Positions 32,571 to 43,265 of a stretch of 64,000 nt of DNA are shown piece after piece (the stretch's first letter is position 1; each line of letters opens with the position of its first letter). The notes below the pieces were generated by a model. That model saw only the letters and a list, made by a program, of their open reading frames with translations. It had not been told where the DNA came from and made no database searches. Source of the stretch: Pelecanus crispus. Lineage: Eukaryota > Chordata > Aves > Pelecaniformes > Pelecanidae. The stretch lies in the NCBI RefSeq assembly GCF_030463565.1, contig NC_134645.1, forward strand, positions 999,501 through 1,063,500. The letters are read 5' to 3'. The position numbers and the translations under genes were made by a program.

Positions 32571-33098
32571 TTACAGACCATGTCTAACATTGTAAAACTG
32601 TTTTCCGCCTTCCTCCCGGCAGGCCCACTGGCTCCAAGTACGGTGCCCGAGCTGGGATGCAGCCGGGGTGCCTCCAGACCCGCTGTGCTGGGGTCAGCCT
32701 GGCAGGAGATGCCCAAGGGAAGGGTAAATCTTCAATCCCATTGGTTTTCTTTGCCTCCGAGACCGAAGAGCATGGGCTCCTGGCTCTGCCTCCTCGCCTG
32801 GCACTGGCCTTTCCCCGGCTGTTGCAGCCAGGAGGGTCCATCACCGGTGGGGGGGTCATGGATGCAGCTGTGTTTGGCTTTTCCTTGGTGATGGGGTACA
32901 CCATGGACCTGGGAGCATCCCGGGGGAGCCCTGCCATGCCCACCTGCCCGGCTGCTGCCTGACATGGTGCTGGAAAGATTTAGGGAGCTGGGAAGCAATT
33001 TAACATCAAAAGCCAAAAAGCCGAATGGGCTTCAGTGATTGGAGGGCAGGTTAGAACTGTGCTGGGGGCCCTGGGCTGAGAAGGGGCTGTCAGAACAG

Positions 33099-33152
33099 AA
33101 TCATAGAATGGTTGAGGTTGGAAAAGACCTTTAAGATCATCCAGTCCTAAAC
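33099..33152 (-). mobile_element. CR1 3'-end fragment, antisense
   Basis: Starts ATCATAGAATGG and continues TTGAGGTTGGAAAAGACC...GATCATCCAGTCC, the reverse complement of the last 50 or so bases of a CR1. Only the tail is present. Unlike the three other copies it has one tail module and no linker. Confidence 0.9.
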
Positions 33153-33389
33153 CCCGCTTTCCTCCTTGCTTGCAGATCTAACCTTTGCCCTTGGGCTCGT
33201 CCTCGCAGAGCCCCAGAGCTCTGGGCTTTGCTCCAGCTCGGGACAGGGGCTCAGCGGCGCAGCACAAACGCGCCCGCTCCCACCCACGGGAGCGGCCAAC
33301 CCTCCCGGGCAGCCAGCGCACGTACGTCCATACCCTGATTTGACTTACATAGAAGATTTTTGCAAGGAAAAGCTTGCTGTGTGTAGAGT

Positions 33390-33960
33390 GTGATAGCATT
33401 CTCTTTAAAAATCAATTATTTTGAGTTTATAGAATGCATTTTCTATCACCTAATGCGCTGTAGCCAGTATATCTGTTGATTTCAAGGATTTTTTTTTATT
33501 TCACCTTGGCATGTCTTTTATCAGAAATCATTTTGAAACTTTTTAATTTATGGGCTTTTATTGCAATACTCAATTCATCCTGAGTAGTCTATTATTAAGT
33601 GTTCTAGAGGCTCTTATTGTCCTTTATCAGAGGATTGTATCTCTGTGCAATTCATCTGTAGTCATTCTTCATAGAGAAAATCTTTCATATTAGGTTTCTT
33701 TCATCATTCGATGACAACTCTTGAATACATCATTATTCAGCAATGGGTTTAGAAATTATAATCATTAGGCAATTTTTCATATAATCTGATTTTATAAACT
33801 GTTTCTTTTTATTATCTTTTGATGGAAAACAGTAAATGCATCTGTCTGTTTTGATGCGCTCTGATAACAGTAATAGAAAAACTAAGTAAGGAGGAAACAG
33901 CCTGGCTGCATTTCTTATATGCAAGAGAACCGAAGGTTATTTACTGCGAAGTAAACCTCA
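33390..33960. promoter_or_regulatory. Long AT-rich low-repeat block, candidate ultraconserved-type element
   Basis: About 570 bases of AT-rich, non-repetitive sequence, the longest such block in the window. Motifs include two minus-strand GATA sites (TTATCAG at 33518-33524 and 33624-33630), TTAATTTATGGGCTTTTATTG (homeodomain/CDX-like), ATTATAATCATTAGG and GAATACATCATTATTC. Its texture is that of vertebrate conserved noncoding elements near developmental genes. Confidence 0.4.
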
Positions 33961-35934
33961 CTGCTCTATCTAGCGCGACGCACCCAGCGCAAGTATCCAA
34001 ATGGTAATACTGCGGTTCTCGTGCATGATTGTCACCGCTCAGTTGACTTTGTTCTCCAGGTGGCTTATGGGGTTGTGGAAAGCCACTTATACAATTAAAA
34101 GAAAAAAAAATGAGTAGGAAGGAGGAAAGGAAGAGTCACAGCAACAGGTTTGGAACCAGGTTTTTGACCTTTACTGGCCAGGTAAGGAAGATGTAAATTA
34201 TATTTGCAACTACCGTAAGTCTTGTTCTGCTGGGAGGAAGATACTCTGGCTGCAAGGCGATGGGTTACAAACTGCTCGTGGGGCTCGAATGTGGGGAAAG
34301 CGAAGGGGCTGCCCTGGCTGGGCATGGGGACAGGCAAGGGAGAGCTGGGGTCTCACCAGGGTGGGTGTTGTGCTGCGAAAGAAGCATCGTTTGTCCTCTT
34401 TGGACCTGAAAATGGGATCAGCGTGGCACAGGAGGGAGGAAGGGCATCTCCGGCTGGAATCAGCACCAACACGATGGCAGCTCTGCCCAGGTTACTGGGG
34501 TAGTCGGGCACGTCTCCTTCCTCACTCTTCATTTTCCCTCTTCCCCTTCTTTTTGTTGTGATCCATCAGTTTTCCTTTCCCAAATGTCCTTGGTCCCTTT
34601 TCCCACTGCGCTGCAGCCATCAGCTCTGGGAGCCACTGGGAGAAATGGAACTGCAAGCTGGTACCAAACACACCACCGGGTTTTTCTCATGTGAGTGCAG
34701 AGGTGGGCTATGTCCTTTGGGGCTGTAAATCAGATTTCTTTTAGAGCATCATAGTAATCAGCATTGGCTGGCAGTCCAGCTGGGCACTGCTGGGGGCGGA
34801 ATTTGGGGCTCCCTTGTAGACATGCTGTTTCCTTTTTTAAAAACTTGTGCTTTTGCTTTGAAATTCTGGAAAGTCTATGGCAGTCAGCTGCTTTGCCATT
34901 TTTTTCCCCATTAAGTGGCTTTTTGTTCACCTTTCTTTCTGCAAGAGAAGTCAACTGGGTGGCTGGAGGTGAAAATGGTTAAATCAAATCTCCACGTTTA
35001 TTTTCTCCTGGGAAACTCAGGAGAGCGGGGCGGGGGCTGTGCATCCAAGCCTCCCTACTGCTCAAACAGGGGTGAATAAAGCAAACCTGCTGCTTTAGTA
35101 CTCCCCTGCTCCTGGACCATGAGGTCTGTGCAGCACTGGTGCTGCTGGAGATGTTCATCCTGGCCTCAGACCTAGCTGCACTTTTTGGGCCATCTCCCTG
35201 TTTCTGGGTGGTTAGAAATAGTGATTTAAAACCAAACACGAGTTTGTTACCTGGAGAAAAGGAGCCCGCCTAGGAGCTGTGGTTGCTGAAGGTAGGTCAG
35301 GGCTGGAGCCTCCCCAGGGATGACCCTTTCACCGTCTTTTTAAAAAAATGGCCAAAGCTTGCTCTGAATTGAGCAGGGTGAGGAGACCGGCTTGCCATGT
35401 GGTCCTGGGCTTTGGCAGACCCACTCCTGCTGGTCCTGATGGCTGCCAGTGGTCAGAGATCTCCAGAGGTCACAAAACCCATCCCTTTGCCCTCCCGTTT
35501 TGCTGTGGTTCGAGCGTTTACTTGTGTCTGCAATGTATCCCTCTCCTCCATCTTCCAGAGGTGAGAGGGACCCAGCATGATGGGGGCCCTCTGAAAGGCA
35601 GGGTGCAGATTCCCAGGTTGCTTTTTTTTGTATTTAAGTCTATTTCTAGACACATGATAGAGAAGCAGTGATTACACTAAAGCTTTTTCAGCCTGGCCAT
35701 GGCAGTTGCAAGCATGCTGTAGCCATCCCCTTCTTCCCTGGGAGCAGAAGCACTGTCTGCTCTTTTGGCCCCCGCGGAAGGAAGGGAATGCTGGAAATCG
35801 TGGTGCAATCCCTTCTCCTCTCCCCTCCCTAAAAAGAGGAGCCGTGGCTGCCTGCGCGAGCATCCGCAGCGCTCCAGCCTGGGCTGCGGGAGGGAGGGAG
35901 GGAGGCTTGATGTCTTATTTAGCTCGGTCGTAAC
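33961..35934. other. Intergenic unique DNA
   Basis: No exon, RNA gene or mobile element seen. Only short A and T runs (34102, 34835) and short unsupported open frames. Confidence 0.5.
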
Positions 35935-36145
35935 CAGCCTTTAGTGACATGAACCAATAAAGCATTGTTGATTCAAAGCTTAGTTCATGACGCCTCTAAT
36001 CCTACCGCAGATAGCAAACAGATAACAGAGACACTCTAATTTTCTGTAGTTTATTCGAGAATATAGAGGGAGATAATGCGCTGCAGGGCAAATACATGTT
36101 ATTGCTTTAAATACAAAAATAAATCCCCATTCATTTAAAAATGTT
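35935..36145. promoter_or_regulatory. Candidate regulatory island with GATA and SOX-like motifs
   Basis: Repeat-free AT-rich patch with AATAAAGCATTGTTGATTC (SOX-like CATTGTT), GCAGATAGCAAACAGATAAC and GGAGATAATGCG (three GATA cores, one forkhead-like CAAACA), and a homeodomain core TCTAATTT. Function inferred. Confidence 0.3.
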
Positions 36146-36875
36146 TAAGAGGTGTTTCCCTGTGCAGGACTTATCTGTGAGGCTGTTGAGTTTAATAGCT
36201 TTATTCCCTGTGTGTTTCGGTAGCAGGCCTGCAGCTCCCTTCCCGGGCGGAGGGAGAGGGAAGATGAAGATTGCCATCTCCCGGCACGCCGCGAAGCTGC
36301 ACGGTGCTGCCGCGGCATCGCCGGTGGGTGAGCACCCTCGCAGGGCCCAGGTCCCACGGGGGCACCCACCTCCCCCATGCCGTGGTCCAGGTAGATCTCG
36401 GCGTCCCTCTCCTGTGTTTTTTCTGCACCTGTCACATGTAGCTGTGTTTACCTCAGCTTGCCTGGGTGATGTGAGGAGCTCTCTTGACGCCCATCATTTC
36501 TCATCTTGGCTTCATCTTCTGTCTGTGAGCTTTTCCACTCCTGCGGATGCCACCGGGTCTCAGCGGGAGAGGTCGAGAGGCTTTTTGGAGCGGGGAAGGG
36601 TGGTGGTTCGGGACAGCAACCTCTCATCTCTCGCTTAAACCTGCAGCCGTCTCCCATCCTGGAGAGCTGTGTTGTGCAGGGAGAGGGTAGACATGGCACT
36701 GTGTGGAGAGGTTGACCCCGTAAGAAGGCAGCTCTGCGCACACCGGGTGCTCTGGGCTTTGGGCAGCCCTTGATGCTTGAGTGTTGGCCAGGCCACGGTG
36801 GGATGAGGCTGCTTCCCACTGGGGAGGAGATTTAGGGTCTGGGGCAGTGTCTGACCTGCTGGACAAATGCTTTGC

Positions 36876-36980
36876 CATGGTCTGGAGGGCTCGTGCTTCA
36901 GTAGCTGACACCACCCCTTGCTCCAAGACGATGGTCTTGGTGGCTGTAAAATTTTCCCTTGAAGGGATGTTGACGGGGCT
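36876..36980. repeat. 105-bp duplicated segment, copy 1
   Basis: Begins CATGGTCTGGAGGGCTCGT and ends GATGTTGACGGGGCT. It recurs at 37867-37971 with the same length and only three mismatches. This copy is embedded in unique sequence, so it may be the source. The segment is open on the minus strand but matches no family I recognise. Confidence 0.93.
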
Positions 36981-37584
36981 GAAGAGGCTGCATGTGGAGC
37001 GGGGCAAAGCAGCCTCGTTGATTTTTGCTGGGTCCTGGGTTTGAGTTTTGTAGAAGTAAATCAGCAGAGCTGGGTTCATTTTGGTGCAGGCGTTGATTAC
37101 GGTTCATGTTGACTGCACATGGGAGCCCCCCTCATTTATTTCAGTTCCTCTTTGCAGATGAACTGAATCTGATTCCCTGGGCAAATATTTGATATCTAGC
37201 ACTTCTGTGTGTGTTGGCAAGTACACAGGTATATAATAAGGTATGTAAACTGGGGCTTGGACCTCTCATTTCCTATGGTTTTTAACACTTTCTTGCAATT
37301 GCCACAGAAAGACCATGGCAGGGACTATGTATCAGACAAGAGCTGTGCTGCCCATCATTTCTTGGGATTGTCAGGAGGAGCTGGAGAAGGCCCTGGTTGC
37401 CCCGTGGGACCAAGTCCAGGTGTTCTGGTTGCACCGGCTTGCAAATGGGTCAATGAAACAGCATTTTGAGGGGCGGACGTGAGCAGATTACCAGCAGGGA
37501 ATAACAATTGTGCCTGCACTCACCTTGGGGTGAGCTCTGGTTACTGTCTCCTCGAAGAAAGCTTTCCTGCTCCGAGATGCCAGA

Positions 37585-38220
37585 TAATTTTAGTCTGGAG
37601 AAGAGGCTGAGGGGAGACTTTATCGCTCTCTACAACTGCCTGACAGGAGGGTGTAGTAAGGTGGGGGTCGGTGTCTTCTCCCAAATAACAAGCGATAGGA
37701 TGAGATGAAATGGCTTCAAGTTGCATCAGGGGAGGTTTAGATTGGATATTAGGAGAAATTTCTTTACAGAAAGAGTGGTCAAGCATTGGAACAGGCTGCC
37801 CAGAGAGATGGGGGAGTCCCCATCCCTGGAGGGGTTCAAAAACCATGTAGACGTGGCACTTTGGGACATGGTCTGGAGGGCTCGTCCTTCAGTAGCTGAC
37901 ACCACCCCTTGCTCCAAGACGATGGTCTCGGTGGCTGTAAAATTTTCCCTTGAAGGGATGTTGATGGGGCTCCATGGACGTGGTTTAGTGGGCACGATGG
38001 CGTTGGGTTGACGGTTGGACTGATGATCTGAGAGATCCTTTCCAACCTTAACGATTCTGTTCTAGTTTTACTTTCATTAAAAAATAATCCAGCCACCAGA
38101 GCCAGGAAACATGAAATTAATTATTATTCTACCCTTGGTTTAGTGGTGGACTTGGTAGCGTTAGGCTAATGGTTGGACTGGATGACCTTAACGGTCTTTT
38201 CCAACCTACACGATTCTGAT
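37585..38220 (+). mobile_element. CR1 retroposon, 5'-truncated, double-tailed copy C, interrupted
   Basis: Plus-oriented CR1 starting at TTTTAGTCTGGAGAAGAGGC, continuing through GATTGGATATTAGGAGAAAT and AGGCTGCCCAGAGAGATG to GGCACTTTGGGACATGG. There a 105-bp foreign segment (37867-37971) plus about 10 junction bases interrupts it. CR1 resumes at TGGTTTAGTGGGC, first tail to about 38062, shared linker (38063-38136), second tail from 38137 to about 38214. The 3' octamer array is decayed. Confidence 0.92.
37867..37971. repeat. 105-bp duplicated segment, copy 2, inside CR1 copy C
   Basis: Differs from 36876-36980 at three positions. It joins CR1 at a shared CATGG on the left and ends before CCATGGACG, where CR1 resumes. 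CR1 copies A and B lack it. This points to a templated or microhomology-based insertion after the CR1 landed. Confidence 0.93.
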
Positions 38221-38225
38221 TTTAG

Positions 38226-41200
38226 GATAACATTCCCGGGCACCCAGGGCCCGGCACCTCTCGGGGAGCGGCACTAGAGGGAGCCGCAGCCGGTCCCTCC
38301 GCCGGCATAGCCCTGGGCTGTGCAAGCCCTGGGCTAGCGTGGGAGACCACTTCTACCCTTTTTCTATTCCCCCCCCCCCTTTTCCCTGTTCAGAAGACTT
38401 TCTGGTCGATTCTGACAATGGGCTCGGCGTACCCTGACCTGCTCCGGAGGTGTGCGTGGGGATACAACCTGGCTCGAAGAGCTGGTAACCATCCTAAAGA
38501 CTCTCCCCCAAACAAAAAAAAAAACCCAGCCCTGAGCTTTCTTTCATCTGAGAAATTTTTTTTTTGAGAAAAATTACTTCCCCCCCTTATCTTAAAAATT
38601 TAAAGCTTTGCTGAAAATGTACATGTAGGGGGTAGTGCTGACAATCTGTAAATGTTTCTAATTTTTGCCAAAGAAACCCTGCTGAACTTTATCTCCATTT
38701 TCAAATTTCAGACCTTTGCATTTCTAAATATGATGGCTGATAAGATAAAGGCACGTCCTTCATCTCTGCTTTTTCATTTCCCCTTAAATCCGGTAACATT
38801 GCCAAAACGAAAAAAGCTTTAATGTAAATACACTTCTTTTTTTCAGTGACTTTTTGAGTGAGGGAGGGTTTAAAGAAAGGAGCAACGTTTTTTCTGCTCA
38901 TGTGGACTTTTCCCTTGGGATTGCTCCCATCCCTCAAGGGCTCGCTGCGGTGTTCAGCCACTGTGAGCTGGTCGCCCCGACATGTGGCTGCCTCCGCTCT
39001 GTGCTCTGCTTCTGAGATTACCTGCGACAAAATGCAGGCAGGGTGAGAGCAAGCCCCTCTTACACCATCCGTGGCTCCTTGGAGATGCTTCCTGGGCAAA
39101 TCTTGATGGGAAAACTGGGGTCTGAGAGTTCATAAAATTCCCTCTTGGCTCCGGGCACCAAGTTATGGCTATGTCACTCTGTTCTTGTCACCAGGTTAGC
39201 AAGGTGTCCCCTGTACCACTGGACTAAATATTTCTTTAGGCTGGGATCCCGCATAGAGATGTGCTTTGGGCAAAAGCCCTTCTCCATGGCTCTGTGGCCA
39301 TGGTGTGCCCTGGGGTCAGTGCAAGACTGCAGATGTGCAGCACATAGCTGCTAACAGCCGTGGCTTTCCAGGCTCCTCTAGGTATAGTCTGGGTTGTGGC
39401 TCCCTTAAAACTACCCAGATTTGTCCAACAAATGAAGGTGCTGCAGTGTATGGGGATTTTTATTCCAGAATAGTCTCAAGCAGCATGTTAGAGCCTGGTT
39501 TTTTTTTTTTTAGTGTATTGCAATGTGTTTGGTGTCCTGAAGGCTGCTGTTCCCTGGATAAGCTTTCTGCTACCGCCTTCTTTACATGAATGCATTTGAA
39601 CTTGCTGCTGGCTTCTGCTTTTTGAGAGGAAGGCTACAGGTGCTGTCGGTGGGTTGAGCATCTGCCCCAGGGCCCTACAAAGCACCTCCATGGCAATAGG
39701 ATCTTCAAAGCCATGGGCTTATTCCCTGTGTTCTGCTGTATCAAAGAAACAGCGTACTTTAAAGCCTTTTCATGTTAAAAATACCCTCATGGAGCAACTC
39801 AACATCACCTGCCCTTGGCCACCCTGCACCCAGGTGGGCTGAATTTGTCCATGTATGCAGTGAGAAATGCCCTTCCGCAGAGCGAATGGCGTGCCAAGCC
39901 CTGCTGTCAGGGCTGGGGGCAGGAGGCTGCGTTTCCACGCAGACACCTCTTACAACAGCACTTCTGGCGCAACCGGTTCCTCTTGATACGCGATGGTATC
40001 AAGTTTGAAGTTCAGGCTATATTGACAGAGATTTTGTCAACAAAAAGGTGTTGAAGGACGACGTATTTGTGGAAGAAGTCACAAAGAGGTGAAAGATATC
40101 CCCTTCAGGAGTCCTTTTCCTACTAAATTGGCATTCGCTTGCTGTTATTTTTTTGGCAGAAGCTGGAGGTGTGGACGTGGTGGCTCTCATCTCCTCGTGC
40201 TCCCCCTGCCTGCGCCAGTCCAGCTTTGCAAACAACCATCCCAGAAGTGACGATGGTGACGGTGAGGAGTGACAGAGCAGTTGATGAAGAGCAGAAGCCA
40301 GAGCCCTCACGCAGCAGATCCACCCTGGAAAACAGTCCAGGAAAACGGGCGTTGAGGCTTCACCAAATTTTGGGGACTCGAGTGTCCTAAATAAGAGACA
40401 ACGGTGCTGGTGCTGTGCAAGGCAGCAGCAGCTGACCATGGGGAAATAAAATGGGCTGATGGAAAGGCAGCTTTCTCTGGTTTCTCTCTGTCATTTTCTT
40501 TTTTTTCCTCTAGTAAATGATCCTGGGGCACTTGCTCACCCTTCCTGGGCTTCTGGTTTTCTGCTCATCTCCCCTCTTTTGCTGACCAGGGCAAGCTCTT
40601 TGGCACGGAGCCTCCTCCTCGCTAGGGCTGTGGATGGCACCCACAGTCAAGATGCTGTCGGAACCTGATCTGATGGAAAAATTACTCTAGATGGAGTAAT
40701 GAGAAGCAGTTCTGGGGGCTTTTCTTGTGTTCTCATGGCTGTTCGGGGGAGGCCCTTCCTTGGGGTGAGGGCACAGCTTGGGATCTCACTGGCAGAAAAT
40801 TAGTATTTTTGAGGCTGCTGTTGATGTTGCCAGTGGATGGCAGAGTGCGTAGGTGGGCACCAAGCAATAGGGGTCAAAAAGACAGAGGAAGGGATGGATG
40901 GACAGACTGACAGCCTGCCCCTGCCAGTCTCCTTCCATCGGAAAGCTGAAAGAGCTGCATGGGCTCCTAGAGGACATGGAAAGGTGATCCAAGATGATTT
41001 CGACCATCGGGCTTTCTGAGGAAAATGAATCATTTTCAGGTTTATTAGAGGCTTTATTAAACAGTGTCACAAGTTTTTGTCAGGAAAGCGGATTCAGTGT
41101 GAGGAGCTGCACAGGTCTGGGTCTGTGCCTCCTGCATTTGCTTGTTGCTCTGCTAAGGAGCTTGGGAAAATTAATTTAATTTTAAGTGCATTTATCAGAT

Positions 41201-43010
41201 AGCTGACATCAAAAGAAAAACAGGGCATTGTGTCTCCTCTTGAGACAATGATCAAACCAGCAGTGTGAGAGGCTGAATCCAGGCTGTTCCTGCGTTCACC
41301 CCGGCGCTGGGATCAGGTAACCCAGCACAAATGTTGTTTTAAGGCTTTTTTGGTCTATTCCAGCCCTGAGCAGAGGGTGCTGCCTTCACGTAGCCCCTGG
41401 GTTGTCTGGGACGTGGACAGTCTTCTCCTTCCTACGCATGACCAGGACGCAGGAGTGAATACAAGGCCACTTTTGCCCAAGTAAGAGCAACATCTAACTT
41501 TTTGTCCAAATATCACCCATTTTCACCCAATTTTCTGCAAAGCCTCTGAACGGTCTGGGGGGGGGACATGGGAAGGGCTTGGCCCCACGGAGCAGCGCAT
41601 CGGTCCCCCCTCCTCCTGCAGCTCCCTGCTAGGGCAGGCTGAGTCCCACCGTTGCCTACCGGCGATGGTTTCATACCTCCTGCAAGGCTCTCGGCTCCCC
41701 TGAGCACAGCTACAGCATGTAACACTTAACCCGGCGCGTTCGTGCTGCACGCTGGTTTGTCTCCTGCAGCAGTGAGGCCTGACCCTTGTCTTGTCTAATC
41801 AGGGTTGGGGGAGCAAACATTAAAAACCCCATTTAAAAAAAAAAAAAAATCAGCACAGCTTGGGCAGTTGAGAGTAGCTCAGGGTCTGGTCCATGATGTT
41901 TGAATTTTCACGAGGATGCACGTCAACTGGATGCAATCCCAACATGCTAAATGCAACTCGCCTTTAATTGCATTGTTTCCGCTGATCTCTGATGAAATTA
42001 TTTATATGTATAACAAGCATGTTTGGCTGAAATAGTCTTTAAACTTTATATGAATTTTCCATATGCTTGTTTGCTAAAAAGAGACCAAACACTAGCAGGT
42101 TTGAGTTATTTTTTCCCTCCAATTAATTTTGTTTTTTTTCACTCCCTCGCATGTATTTTTACTCTCTCCCTCTTCTCTGGTAGTGCCAACAGCAGAACAG
42201 GAAGGGTGGCTGGAGAGAGGCCAGATTTCGCCTCAGATCATTTCTCTTCAACACACACTGGTTTCTGAAAAACCAGATTCTGTTTGTCATTTGCTTTCCT
42301 CTCCCAGCATTGTGTCATGGCGATGGTATTGCTGATGGATTTCAAGCTTGCCTCATAGAGCAGTGCACAAGGTTTTCATAAGCACATTAATCTTAAAAGA
42401 AAAACTGTCAGAAGCAAACAATACCCCTATGAATGATGTTGTAAAGACACATACTAACTCTAAACATCCATTACCAAAGAATATTAACTTATAGAGGAAC
42501 TCCATTTCCTCTTACTCCTTTTTAATAGGTACCTGAAACCCAAAGTACTTCCACATTGGAAAATTTGCTCAAAGATGTGAAATTGCCCGAGATAAAACCC
42601 CTTAGCAGAATCTTCTCCAGCGAAGGCCCAGCAGAGCTCGTGTCGGGCCAAAGGGGGGGGTCTGCCAAGGCTGGGGGCTGATGGCTCCTTGCCGGGGTCT
42701 GCTCCCATTTCGGGCTCCTTCCGTGCCCCCAAACCCTTTGCCCGGCAGCAACTTGGCCATCGGCACGGCCAGGTAACGCAGATCTGCTCCGGAGGAGGGA
42801 AAGCAGTTGTGGCTACCGAGCCTCATCCCAATTCTGGACGCTGTTTTTAATGCTCCCATGTTGGTGGCTTTATGTACTCCCCCCTCAGCCCCGACACGCA
42901 CACACACTTTTTGTTCGTAAGCAAGCAGCCTGTGTGGCAGGAATAAAACATCTGAGATTGCTTTAAATGTCACTTGGAGCCAGGCCAGCAGCATAGGCAA
43001 GGAAAAGCTG
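38226..43010. other. Intergenic unique DNA
   Basis: No gene recognised. A C run (38371-38380), short A/T runs (38513-38524, 39499-39511, 41835-41848) and AT-rich patches near 38.58-38.85 and 41.95-42.15 kb. Open frames are short and not supported by splice or homology signals. Confidence 0.5.
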
Positions 43011-43014
43011 GTAG

Positions 43015-43265
43015 CTTGTTTTAATTTAATGGTGTTGAAGTGTTCTACTGCAATTAAGCATCTGAAAATTAAACAGAAACAGTCATTAAGTCTGGTGATA
43101 CAAACCCACTAGACCAGAGAATATAAATTATTTCAAATGGTAAATGCCAAAGCAGTGTTTATGATAGGGATGTTTCCCCTTATTAGCTATTATCTGTTGT
43201 TTTAAATCAGAGGAACTTATCCTGAGGAAATTAATCACTGCAGATGTTGAATCTTGGAGCCCAGA
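43015..43265. promoter_or_regulatory. Candidate conserved AT-rich island
   Basis: Repeat-free, with GTTTTAATTTAATGG, CTGCAATTAAGC, AAAATTAAACAG, GAATATAAATTATTTC, TTATTAGCTATTATC and GGAAATTAATCACTGC: many TAAT/ATTA homeodomain cores in 250 bases. Regulatory role inferred. Confidence 0.33.

Noticed and set aside
36898-37107. Minus-strand frame over the 105-bp duplicated segment as a gene fragment
   Set aside because: Short, no recognised family, and the same frame occurs in both copies simply because they are duplicates.
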